Positions 1 to 8,887 of a DNA stretch of 64,000 nt are shown piece by piece. The translations under genes and the position numbers were made by a program. The stretch lies in contig NZ_JAGTXB010000006.1 in NCBI RefSeq assembly GCF_018224885.1, forward strand, positions 62,001 to 126,000. The letters are read 5' to 3'. Numbering within the stretch: the stretch's first letter is position 1; each line of letters starts with the position of its first letter. The notes under the pieces are model-generated. The model was not told the origin of the DNA. It did no database searches and saw only the letters and a program-made list of their open reading frames with translations. The DNA is from Chitinophaga hostae. Its GTDB lineage: Bacteria; Bacteroidota; Bacteroidia; Chitinophagales; Chitinophagaceae.

Positions 1-1
1 A

Positions 2-1537
2 CCTCCCTGGGGGAAAATGTTGGCAGAGATGGGAGTGGCTTTGCTGTTGCTGACCTGCGCCGGCTTCAACTATACTAATTTATCCATTGTCCGTTCCCTG
101 CAACGGGCTAAAGAAGTAGGTGTACGCAAAGTGAATGGGGCACAGCGCTGGCAGATTTTCATGCAGTTTATTACAGAGTCGGTGCTGATGTGCATACTGT
201 CGCTGATCCTGGCCGTTATGCTGTTATTGCTGGCTCAATCGACCCATTTCAACGCCTTGCCGGTGCCTGACATTAACTTGTTAAACGGGCACTTATTACT
301 GTTGTTCTTTGTGTTTAGCGTTATTACCGGCATAGTGGCCGGGGCGATTCCAGCCTGGGCGTTATCGTCGTTCCAGCCGGTGAAGGTGCTTAAAAACCTG
401 ATAGACATCAAACTATTTGGTGGACTGGGTTTGCGGAAATCGCTCATCGTTATACAGTTTACATTATCACTCACGGCCATTATTTTCCTGGTAACCGTAT
501 ACAGGCAGTTCAGTTATAAAGCAGTAAAAGACATGGGCTTTTATCGCAAAGACATTCTGAATGTACCGCTGGCAGACGTGGACTTTCAACTTATGAAAGA
601 GCGCATGTTGCAGCTTAACGGCGTAACCGCTGTGGCAGCCAGCTCCGGTACCCTCGGTATGCCCCGGGACGCGAACTTTTGCCAGATGAGAACGGCTGAG
701 GGAAAGGATTACATTGAGTTTGGATATTATGCGGGAGATGCGGACTTCTTAAAAGTTATGCATCTGAAATTATTGGCCGGCAGCAGCTTTCCGGCGGCGG
801 CATCTAAAGAGAAAGAGCAGTATGTAGTTGTTAATGAAAGAGCCGTCAGCGTAATGGGAATTAAAACCCTTGCGGAGGCAATCGGTAAAACACTGTGGCT
901 GTCTGATTCGCTCCCGCTCAATATTGTAGGAGTAGTACAGGACTTTAACTACCAGCCAATAGAAATGAATATACGCCCGATGGCGATCCGTTATCATCCT
1001 GCTGAATTCCACCAGCTCCAGTTGTCAATGGCAAAGGGAGATAAAGAGCAGCAGATCGCCGCTGTAAAGAAGATCTGGATAGAGTTGCATCCCGGCGAAA
1101 TATTTTCTTCGGAATGGATGGATGAACAGCTGCTTGCCCGCAGCGGACAGGAGGTGATTTCCATGCTGGGGTTCCTGGTATTTATTTCTACCATGATTTC
1201 AGCACTGGGCCTGATGGGAGTAGTGGCTTATACCTCTTTTACCCGCAGAAAGGAAGTCAGCATCCGTAAAATACTGGGAGCAACCGCCCCGGGTTTGCTG
1301 GTGTTGCTTTCCAGGAGTTACGTGAAACTTATTATCATCGCCGGTTGTATTGCATTGCCATTCGGTTATATCGGCAGCGAGTTTTTCCTCCGGATCTTTG
1401 CCTACCGGGTAAGCATTGGGGTACTGCCGATATTGGGAAGCTTTATGTTCCTGGTATTTTTAGCACTTGTTACTATTCTTTCACAAACGTGGAGAGCTAT
1501 TGAAGTGAATCCGGTCGACAACCTGAGAAACGATTAA
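2..1537 (+). CDS. MacB/FtsX-family ABC permease, 5'-truncated by the window edge
   Basis: The reading frame is open from base 2, so the gene starts upstream; about 511 codons are visible of a protein that in its neighbours is about 800 aa. The visible part begins inside the first FtsX membrane domain, with the cytoplasmic loop motif KEVGVRKVNGA. A periplasmic MacB_PCD-like domain follows, then a second FtsX domain with the loop motif RRKEVSIRKILGA and the typical C-terminal ending NPVDNLR. About seven membrane helices can be seen. It is probably the permease of a MacB-like exporter working with the single ATPase at 8077. Its stop codon overlaps the start of the next permease by one base (TAATG), so the two are probably translationally coupled. 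The substrate cannot be told from sequence. Confidence 0.9.
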   Translation, partial: PPWGKMLAEMGVALLLLTCAGFNYTNLSIVRSLQRAKEVGVRKVNGAQRWQIFMQFITESVLMCILSLILAVMLLLLAQSTHFNALPVPDINLLNGHLLLLFFVFSVITGIVAGAIPAWALSSFQPVKVLKNLIDIKLFGGLGLRKSLIVIQFTLSLTAIIFLVTVYRQFSYKAVKDMGFYRKDILNVPLADVDFQLMKERMLQLNGVTAVAASSGTLGMPRDANFCQMRTAEGKDYIEFGYYAGDADFLKVMHLKLLAGSSFPAAASKEKEQYVVVNERAVSVMGIKTLAEAIGKTLWLSDSLPLNIVGVVQDFNYQPIEMNIRPMAIRYHPAEFHQLQLSMAKGDKEQQIAAVKKIWIELHPGEIFSSEWMDEQLLARSGQEVISMLGFLVFISTMISALGLMGVVAYTSFTRRKEVSIRKILGATAPGLLVLLSRSYVKLIIIAGCIALPFGYIGSEFFLRIFAYRVSIGVLPILGSFMFLVFLALVTILSQTWRAIEVNPVDNLRND

Positions 1538-3111
1538 TGATGTTATTATACAACTACATAAAACTGGCATGGCGCAATCTCGGCAAGAGGAAATTGTACA
1601 GCTTTATCAATATTGGCGGGCTGGCTGCCGGATTATGTGTTTGTATGCTGATCATGCTGTATGTGGCGCATGAGCTAAGTTATGATCGTTTTCATAAAGA
1701 TAGTCACCGGATCTTCTCCCTGTTGGAAAAGATTAAAATGGATAAAGACACCATACAGTTTGAGCGGTTTAACTACGCTACCGGGCCTGCTATATTGCGG
1801 CAGGATGCGGCTGTAAAGAGTTTTCTGCGAATGGGTAATCTTTCCAATGAGGCTACGGTAATGCAGAATGTTGCTAACCCGGCCATCCGTGATGAAGAAA
1901 CGGATACCTGGTTTACGGATGCCAATTACTTTAGTTTCTTCTCTTTTCCTTTGGTGGAAGGAAATCCGGCGGAGGTGCTGAAGCAGCCATTTACCGCTGT
2001 GATCACTGCTTCCATGGCCAGGAAATATTTTGGTACTACGGCTGCCGTGGGAAAACAACTACGCTACAATGGCCGGTACATTTTTGTGGTATCCGGTATA
2101 ATGGCGGATGCTCCCTCTAACTCCAGCATTAAGGCCAACTTTTTACTATCTGTTTCCAGTATTGCCGGCATTGAATCACTCAGGTCACTGGTGACTGATG
2201 ACCGCGGTTTTGGAGGGCCTTTTAAAACTTATATTAAGCTTACGGATGCAGCATATGCTGGCCAGGTGGAACAGCGCACAGGCCGGATAGCCTCGCTGGA
2301 AAATGAGCCGGGAAAAGCCCTGCTGATTCCCTTGAACAAGATACACCTGGAAGCAAATTTCAATGCAGGATTTAATTTGCGTTACCTGAAGCTTTTTCCG
2401 GTGGTAGCTGTGTTAATTCTGCTGATGGCGCTGATCAACTATATGAGCCTTTCTACGGCCAGAGCAACTGTGCGGGCCCGCGAAATAGGCGTGCGAAAAT
2501 CACTTGGCGCCGATCACCGGCGTATAGCACAACAGTTTTATGTAGAATCGGCCCTATATGCCTTCCTGGCGTTTTGCCTTGCAATAGTGTTATGTATGGT
2601 GCTCCGGCCCTGGTTTTTTAATTTGCTGGAACTGAAGGTGGATGTGAGTTTCCTCTATCATCCCGCAGTTATTGTCATATACGTTGCCCTCCTCCTGGTC
2701 ACTGTTTTAATTGCAGGAAGCTACCCGGCATTTGTATTGTCGCGCTATAATCCCGTTACAGTATTATCAGGAAAGATGAGTAAAACAGGCGGCACCGGGG
2801 TAAGAAAAGTATTAACGGTACTACAGTTTGGTACCGCCGCTGTGCTCATTATCTGCAGTATAGTGCAGATCACCGCACTGCTTTCAAAGGAATTTGTAAA
2901 ATTAGTCTTTATAGCATTGGTGATAGCTTCACCAATTGCATGGTACCTGATGCAGCGGTGGCTGCAGCAGTTTGCGTATCGCATTGATATGCAACCCTGG
3001 ATGTTTGTATTGTCGGCCCTTATTGCTATTGCAGCAGCACTGATGGCGATAGGGTTGCAAACGGTGAAGGCGGCCATCAGGAACCCCGTAACAGCATTAA
3101 AAATCGAATAA
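1537..3111 (+). CDS. MacB/FtsX-family permease with a large internal deletion
   Basis: At 524 aa it is about 270 residues shorter than the paralogues at 3182 (802 aa) and 5611 (794 aa). The N-terminal helix, first periplasmic domain and first FtsX domain (loop RAREIGVRKSLGA) are intact. Just after the helix containing VLTVLQFGTAAVLIICSIVQ the chain jumps to TALLSKEFVKLV, which in the paralogues lies beyond the second periplasmic domain. The second periplasmic domain, the next membrane helix and the second REIGIRK-type loop are therefore missing, but the reading frame and C-terminal helices are kept. This could be a tolerated in-frame deletion, a specialised half-permease, or a decaying gene. 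It lies in the same operon as its neighbours, with a 1-nt overlap upstream. Confidence 0.9.
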   Translation: MMLLYNYIKLAWRNLGKRKLYSFINIGGLAAGLCVCMLIMLYVAHELSYDRFHKDSHRIFSLLEKIKMDKDTIQFERFNYATGPAILRQDAAVKSFLRMGNLSNEATVMQNVANPAIRDEETDTWFTDANYFSFFSFPLVEGNPAEVLKQPFTAVITASMARKYFGTTAAVGKQLRYNGRYIFVVSGIMADAPSNSSIKANFLLSVSSIAGIESLRSLVTDDRGFGGPFKTYIKLTDAAYAGQVEQRTGRIASLENEPGKALLIPLNKIHLEANFNAGFNLRYLKLFPVVAVLILLMALINYMSLSTARATVRAREIGVRKSLGADHRRIAQQFYVESALYAFLAFCLAIVLCMVLRPWFFNLLELKVDVSFLYHPAVIVIYVALLLVTVLIAGSYPAFVLSRYNPVTVLSGKMSKTGGTGVRKVLTVLQFGTAAVLIICSIVQITALLSKEFVKLVFIALVIASPIAWYLMQRWLQQFAYRIDMQPWMFVLSALIAIAAALMAIGLQTVKAAIRNPVTALKIE

Positions 3112-3181
3112 CAAGTGAACAGCAAATCAGAGAGCGTATCTACGCACCCTGCTTCCTTTTTTCATTATAAACAAGACCACT

Positions 3182-5590
3182 ATGTTAGTAAGTTATTTAA
3201 GGATTGCCTGGAGAAATCTGCGAAAGCAAAAAGTGTTTGCAGCGGTGAACATCATAGGGATGAGTACCGCGCTGTGCGCTGCGCTGTTGTTATCACTCAC
3301 GGCATACCGGGAATGGACCTACGACAATTTTCATGAAAATGGCGCGCATATTTACGAAGTGTTGGGAAAGGAAAATACCGGAATAAATATAAAAACAGGT
3401 TCCAGCATGGCGCAACCGCTGGCCGAAGCAATTCAGAAGGAAGTCCCCGGCGTGAAGCATTTCAGCTTTATGGCGGCCGACAATCTGCCGGTAAGATATG
3501 GCGCTAACCACTACTACCTGGGTACCCAAATGGTGAATGCAGATTTTTTGAAGATGTTCACCTTCCCCCTGTTAAAGGGAAATAAAAACAATGCCCTGCA
3601 GGAGCTGAACCAGGTGGTGCTCACCCAAAAGGCAGCAACCACCCTGTTTGGAAACAGCGAGGCGGTAGGTAAAACAATTGAATTGAACCTGGGTGGTAAA
3701 TGGCGCCCGCTTATTGTGAGCGCAGTAGCCGTCGATATCCCCGACAACTCAGACATTAATTTTGAAATGCTGGTTCGCCTGGAAAATGAACCGGAATATG
3801 CCGTTACAAAAAACGAGTGGAACGCCTCTAATTTTCCCTTGTTTATCCAACTGGATCCGGGCGTAACTGCTGCTTCTTTCGAAAAAAATATTATACCGTT
3901 GCTGCATAAGTACTACAACGGAAAAATTGAAGACCTCCGGAAAAACGCCGGGGCAACAGCGAAAAACAGCGAGGTGTTCTGGCTGGAAGCCCTTCCCCTG
4001 AGAGATTTTCACCTGGATGAAAACAGTCATTTCTATAGCGGGTTGAACAAATTTTATCCCTGGCTGATGATCATCCTGTCGGTATTAATTGTAGGCATAG
4101 CCTGTATAAACTTTATTAATCTTTCTATTGCCCGGTCATTTGGCCGCAGCGGGGAAATAGGTCTCAGGAAGTCGCTGGGTGCGCAGGACAGACAGTTGTT
4201 GTTCCAGTTTTGGATGGAAGCTTTCCTGTTATGCTGCTTTGCGCTGGTATTGAGTTTACTGTTGATGATATCGTTGTTGCCCTATTATAACCAGGTATTT
4301 GGACATAGCATTGCACTCCACGTTTTCCGTAATATCAACGTAGTCGCCGGCGTGGTACTTGGTTTTTTTGTCATTACCCTGCTGGCAGGCGGTTACCCTG
4401 CCTGGAAGGTTGCCCGGCTTAATATCCTGGAAGTGTTGAAGGGCAAGCTGGGGCTGGGCAAAAGCTCAGGTGTGCGCAATGGACTCATCATATTGCAGTT
4501 TGTGGCCGCTGTGGTGCTGATCAGTTGCACAGCTGTCATCTGGCAGCAGTTGAAATTCATACAGGCGGCCCCGTTAGGATACAATACCTCACAGGTGATC
4601 AGTATTCCGCTTGATAATGCCCCGCCGTCTGTCATTGCAGCGATGAGAAACAGGCTGGCTGAGTTTCAGGAAGTAAAAAGTGTGACGGGGAGTATGCTTA
4701 ACCTGGGGCTGGGAAAAGATGGTTCGTCCGGTAACTGGACCAGGGGTTTTAGTTACAAGGACAGGCATATCACTACCCAATGCCTGGTGGTAGATTACAA
4801 TTATGCCACCACGCTGGACCTGAAAATATTGGCGGGCCGCGACTTTTCAAAAGATTACGGTACGGACAGTACAGGGGTGGTGATCAACGAAAAAATGGCA
4901 AAACAATTAGGAGTGGCAGATCCTGTAGGTATGGAGTTTAAAATGGGTGACGATCAACCGGTGCATGTAATAGGAGTGGTGAAAGATTATCATTATGAAT
5001 CTCTGCGGAAGAAGATAGATCCGCTGGTGATGGTCATAAATGAACCGTCGGCCTTGTATTACGTGTTTGTAAAGGTAGAAACCCCCAACCCGGTGGCAGC
5101 TATGGAGCGTATTGAAAAAGTATGGAAGAACCTGAACCCGTTGGCAGAAAACGATGCCTCTTTTCTCGATGAAAATACCCAGCGGCTATACCAACAGGAA
5201 CAGCGGTTTTCAAAAATATTTGTCAGCGGAGCGGTGCTCGCCGTGATTATTTCGGCGATGGGATTGTTTGCCATAGCTGTGCTGGTAATGGCGCAGCGGA
5301 GAAAAGAAATAGGTATCCGTAAAGTATTGGGGGCTTCCATCAGCGGTATTGTATTGCTGTTATCGAAAGATTTCCTCCGGCTGGTGCTGGTGGCAGTGGT
5401 GATAGCGGCGCCTGCCGCCTGGTATTTTATGTACCGCTGGCTGCAAAACTTCGAATATCATGTGGCAATACATTGGTGGGTATTTGTGATAGCGGGCCTG
5501 CTGGCTGTTGTTATCGCTTTTTTAACCGTGAGTATGCAGTCGGTGAAAGCCGCGCTGGCCAACCCGGTAAATAGTTTGAAAAGAGATTAG
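3182..5590 (+). CDS. MacB/FtsX-family ABC permease, full length
   Basis: This 802-aa inner-membrane protein has the duplicated architecture of this Bacteroidota family. It has an N-terminal helix (about residues 20-40), a MacB_PCD-like periplasmic domain, and an FtsX domain with three helices (about 290-430, loop GEIGLRKSLGA). A second periplasmic domain and a second FtsX domain (loop RRKEIGIRKVLGA, about 690-802) follow. The ending NPVNSLKRD matches the paralogues. The ATG at 3182 begins an N-terminus (MLVSYLRIAWRNLRKQK) that aligns with the other copies, which supports this start. A 70-nt gap separates it from the previous gene. It probably transmits ATP-driven conformational change to a periplasmic adaptor; the substrate is unknown. 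Confidence 0.93.
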   Translation: MLVSYLRIAWRNLRKQKVFAAVNIIGMSTALCAALLLSLTAYREWTYDNFHENGAHIYEVLGKENTGINIKTGSSMAQPLAEAIQKEVPGVKHFSFMAADNLPVRYGANHYYLGTQMVNADFLKMFTFPLLKGNKNNALQELNQVVLTQKAATTLFGNSEAVGKTIELNLGGKWRPLIVSAVAVDIPDNSDINFEMLVRLENEPEYAVTKNEWNASNFPLFIQLDPGVTAASFEKNIIPLLHKYYNGKIEDLRKNAGATAKNSEVFWLEALPLRDFHLDENSHFYSGLNKFYPWLMIILSVLIVGIACINFINLSIARSFGRSGEIGLRKSLGAQDRQLLFQFWMEAFLLCCFALVLSLLLMISLLPYYNQVFGHSIALHVFRNINVVAGVVLGFFVITLLAGGYPAWKVARLNILEVLKGKLGLGKSSGVRNGLIILQFVAAVVLISCTAVIWQQLKFIQAAPLGYNTSQVISIPLDNAPPSVIAAMRNRLAEFQEVKSVTGSMLNLGLGKDGSSGNWTRGFSYKDRHITTQCLVVDYNYATTLDLKILAGRDFSKDYGTDSTGVVINEKMAKQLGVADPVGMEFKMGDDQPVHVIGVVKDYHYESLRKKIDPLVMVINEPSALYYVFVKVETPNPVAAMERIEKVWKNLNPLAENDASFLDENTQRLYQQEQRFSKIFVSGAVLAVIISAMGLFAIAVLVMAQRRKEIGIRKVLGASISGIVLLLSKDFLRLVLVAVVIAAPAAWYFMYRWLQNFEYHVAIHWWVFVIAGLLAVVIAFLTVSMQSVKAALANPVNSLKRD

Positions 5591-5610
5591 TCCTTTTAAA
5601 TACCTGTTAC

Positions 5611-7995
5611 ATGTGGCGTAATTATTTAAAAACAGCAGTAAGAAATCTGCTTAAGCGCAAATTATATACAGTGATCAATATCACCGGGCTGGCCGCTGGT
5701 ATTACCTGTTTTATTTTGCTGGCGCTTTACCTGCAAAATGAATGGACGTATGACCAGTTTCATACCAATGCGGCAAAGCTGTATCGTATCCGCATGGACT
5801 ATGGCGAAAAAGACCAGCCGGTAACACATACCGCGCTCAATTTTAATGGCTTAGGCCCTGTAGTAAAGGACTATCCTGAAGTAAAGCTGATGTCGAGGGT
5901 GTATCCTTATGCTTCTACTGTAAAGTATGGTGATAAGGCCGTGAATGAAAAACGCTTTATTTATGCCGATCCGGCTTTTTTCCGGATGTTTTCATTTCCG
6001 TTGTTATCCGGCAATGCTGCCACCGTATTGAATGGTCCGGATATGATTGTGTTGTCGGCATCCATGGCCAACAAATATTTTGGTACTACCGATGTGGTAG
6101 GAAAAACATTGAAAATAAATGACAGGAAAAATTACCAGGTAACCGGAGTAGCAGCAGATGCGCCTGCCAATACCCATCTGAAATTTGATTTTGTAGCCAG
6201 TTATTCATCACTGGGAGAAAAAGATAACTGGAATTCGCCAAACTACTACACTTATGTTCAACTTGCCGACAATGCTACCGCAGCGGGTTTACATAAGAAC
6301 CTGAAAGCCTTCATCGGGGAAATGATGAAAGGGGCAAACAGGAGCGGGGCAACGTTCGACCTGGTGCCGGAACCGGTAACCGGCATCCATTTGTATTCTG
6401 TTGCAGGTAACTCTACTGAGGCCGGCGGCGATATCCGGTATAACTATATTCTCAGCATTATTGCGGTGTTGCTATTGCTGGTAGCGGGTATCAATTTTAT
6501 GAACCTGGCTACAGCCCGTTCTGCCGACAGAAGCCGGGAAATTGGTGTGCGTAAGGCACTGGGCGCCTTACGGGGACAGCTTTTCTGGCAGTTTATGGCA
6601 GAATCGACTATTATCACTTTCTGTGCAATAATAATAGGCCTGTTGCTGGCAGCGATATTGTTGCCATTTTTCAACAATATGGCAGATACCACGATCAGCC
6701 TGGGCTTTACCAACGGATACCGCATATACGCTTTGCTGGTGGTTGTTTTTTTGGGTACTACTTTTTTTGCAGGCACCTATCCTGCATTATTCCTTTCCGG
6801 GTTCCGGCCGGTACAGGTACTGAAAGGAAGAATGACCTATGGTAAGGGTGGCAATATCCGCAAAACACTGGTGGTATTTCAGTTTGCCACGGCGGTATTC
6901 TTTATTATTTGTACACTGGTGGTAGGCCGTCAGCTGCAATACATACAAACAAAAAAGCTGGGAATGGACCGCTCCCAGGTTTTGGTGTTGTACGGTGATC
7001 ATATGAATTCGAAAATGCTGGAGCAGTTTAAAAGCAGGCTACTGCAACAAACGGGCATACAGCAGGTAAGCGCATCCTACGATTCACCCGTGGCAGTAGG
7101 CGGTGGCTATACTATTGACAATTTACAGGGTAAGCCGGCGGATTATCACCTGGACATTACCGCTATCCCGGTGGAAAAAGATTACCTGCGCACGATGGGT
7201 ATCCGGTTGATTGCCGGATCTGATTTCACAAATGCAGATATACAGGATGTGTTAAAGGCAGACAGCGCGCGGGTGTATCATTTCTTCCTGAACGAAACTG
7301 CGGTGCGTTCCCTCGGATGGGAGCCGGAAGCAGCTATAGGAAAAAAGATGGTGATGAATGGCCGTGCAGGTCTTATCCAGGGTGTGATGGAGGATTTCCA
7401 TTTTGCCTCTATGAGAAATAAGATCCAACCGATCGTTGTTTTTCCGGAGTATGATTATTTCGGAGAAATACTGGTGAAAACAGCCGGAGGCAAAGAACAG
7501 CTGGCAATTGCCGGTATAGAAAATGTTTGGAAGGAATATTTGCCGGGAACACCGTTCGAATATCATTTCATGGATGAAGATTTTAACGGGATATACAAAG
7601 CAGAGTTCCGTACCAGCACCATACTCACCACTTTTTCCGTAGTGGTAATATTGGTATCCTGCCTGGGTTTGCTGGGGCTGGCAGCCTTTACGGCAGAACA
7701 GCGTACCCGCGAAGTAGGCATCCGCAAAATAATGGGCGCCTCCGCGACCAATGTGGTGGCGTTGTTGTCAAAGGATTTTATAAAGCTCGTTGTCATTGCA
7801 CTTTGTATTGCTTCTCCTGTTGCCTGGTACGCCATGCATCACTGGCTGGAAACCTTTGCTTACCATACCAGTTTGAATGTATGGTTGTTCCTGCTGGCAG
7901 GAGGGATGGCTGTACTGATTGCGCTAATGACTGTTAGCCTGCAATCAGTGAAAGCTGCATTAATGAATCCTGCAAAAAGTCTCCGGTCTGAATAA
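5611..7995 (+). CDS. MacB/FtsX-family ABC permease, full length
   Basis: This 794-aa permease lies 20 nt after the previous one and has the same order of parts: N-terminal helix, periplasmic domain, FtsX domain (loop REIGVRKALGA), second periplasmic domain, second FtsX domain (loop REVGIRKIMGA). It serves as the best internal yardstick for the shortened paralogue at 1537, whose tail (LLSKEFVKLV, SPIAWYLMQRWLQQFAY) closely resembles this protein's tail (LLSKDFIKLV, SPVAWYAMHHWLETFAY). The tandem copies most likely arose by gene duplication. It may pair with another permease copy to build a heterodimeric exporter served by the ATPase at 8077. Confidence 0.93.
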   Translation: MWRNYLKTAVRNLLKRKLYTVINITGLAAGITCFILLALYLQNEWTYDQFHTNAAKLYRIRMDYGEKDQPVTHTALNFNGLGPVVKDYPEVKLMSRVYPYASTVKYGDKAVNEKRFIYADPAFFRMFSFPLLSGNAATVLNGPDMIVLSASMANKYFGTTDVVGKTLKINDRKNYQVTGVAADAPANTHLKFDFVASYSSLGEKDNWNSPNYYTYVQLADNATAAGLHKNLKAFIGEMMKGANRSGATFDLVPEPVTGIHLYSVAGNSTEAGGDIRYNYILSIIAVLLLLVAGINFMNLATARSADRSREIGVRKALGALRGQLFWQFMAESTIITFCAIIIGLLLAAILLPFFNNMADTTISLGFTNGYRIYALLVVVFLGTTFFAGTYPALFLSGFRPVQVLKGRMTYGKGGNIRKTLVVFQFATAVFFIICTLVVGRQLQYIQTKKLGMDRSQVLVLYGDHMNSKMLEQFKSRLLQQTGIQQVSASYDSPVAVGGGYTIDNLQGKPADYHLDITAIPVEKDYLRTMGIRLIAGSDFTNADIQDVLKADSARVYHFFLNETAVRSLGWEPEAAIGKKMVMNGRAGLIQGVMEDFHFASMRNKIQPIVVFPEYDYFGEILVKTAGGKEQLAIAGIENVWKEYLPGTPFEYHFMDEDFNGIYKAEFRTSTILTTFSVVVILVSCLGLLGLAAFTAEQRTREVGIRKIMGASATNVVALLSKDFIKLVVIALCIASPVAWYAMHHWLETFAYHTSLNVWLFLLAGGMAVLIALMTVSLQSVKAALMNPAKSLRSE

Positions 7996-8076
7996 ACGCA
8001 GGCAATTACTTTTAATTATATTGCTATGCCGATATGCAGCAACATCCATATTTATCAAAAAACAAATTAACCGATC

Positions 8077-8742
8077 ATGATACAATTGCAGAAAATTTCC
8101 AGGCATTACCCGGTAGGATTCGGAAAAAACTATATCCTGAAAGATATTGACCTCACTATTAATGAAGGCGAGTTTGTATCTATCATGGGCCCTTCCGGTT
8201 CAGGGAAATCTACCTTGCTGCATATTATGGGACTGTTGGAAGAACCATCCGAAGGTCAGTACCTGTTTGAAGGAGAGCGGGTGGACAAAATGAACGAAAA
8301 GAAACGTACCCAGCTGCATCGTGGCTCCATTGGGTTCGTGTTCCAGGCATACCATCTTATAGATGAACTGACCGTTTACGAGAATATCGAAACCCCACTG
8401 CTGTATAAAAATATACCTGCTTCCGAAAGGAAAAGCCGCGTGGCTGATGTGCTGGACCGTTTTAACATGGTAGCCAAGAAAGACCTGTTTCCTAACCAGC
8501 TATCCGGCGGTCAGCAACAGCTGGTGGGTATTGCCCGTGCCATCGTGGCCGAACCCCGGGTGATCCTGGCCGACGAACCCACCGGTAACCTGCATTCCGA
8601 CCAGGCAAAGGTTATCATGCAGCTATTCAAACACCTGAATGAGCAGGATAAGATTACCATTATACAGGTAACCCATTCTGACGTGAATGCCACCTATGGC
8701 AACCGCGTTATCCAGATCCGTGATGGCCAAATACAACCATAA
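8077..8742 (+). CDS. MacB/LolD-type ABC transporter ATP-binding protein
   Basis: This 221-aa nucleotide-binding subunit is complete. It has Walker A GPSGSGKST (about residues 38-46), a Q-loop region (FVFQAYHL), the signature LSGGQQQ, Walker B VILADEPTGN and the switch histidine in QVTHSD. This sequence style is that of the MacB/LolD/FtsE branch, which powers mechanotransmission permeases rather than conventional importers. It is the only ATPase in the operon although four permeases precede it, so it presumably serves several of them. An 81-nt gap separates it from the last permease, and a TolC-like gene follows. Confidence 0.95.
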   Translation: MIQLQKISRHYPVGFGKNYILKDIDLTINEGEFVSIMGPSGSGKSTLLHIMGLLEEPSEGQYLFEGERVDKMNEKKRTQLHRGSIGFVFQAYHLIDELTVYENIETPLLYKNIPASERKSRVADVLDRFNMVAKKDLFPNQLSGGQQQLVGIARAIVAEPRVILADEPTGNLHSDQAKVIMQLFKHLNEQDKITIIQVTHSDVNATYGNRVIQIRDGQIQP

Positions 8743-8872
8743 GGCGGGACGCTTTTAAGAAATTTGTAAAAAAAAGATTATGTTGTACACTCAATTAGTG
8801 AGGTATACTGCCATACCTACTAAATTTTTGCCTTCTATCAAGAAGGGTGGAAAAGTATCATCACAATTATTA

Positions 8873-8880
8873 TATTTTTG
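8873..8880 (+). promoter_or_regulatory. Possible -7 box (TATTTTTG) directly before the TolC-like gene
   Basis: The octamer fits the Bacteroidota -7 consensus TAnnTTTG and ends 7 nt before the ATG at 8888, so a transcript would start at about the start codon. No TTG could be found at the -33 position, which weakens the call in this AT-rich stretch. Confidence 0.3.
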
Positions 8881-8887
8881 GTATGTT

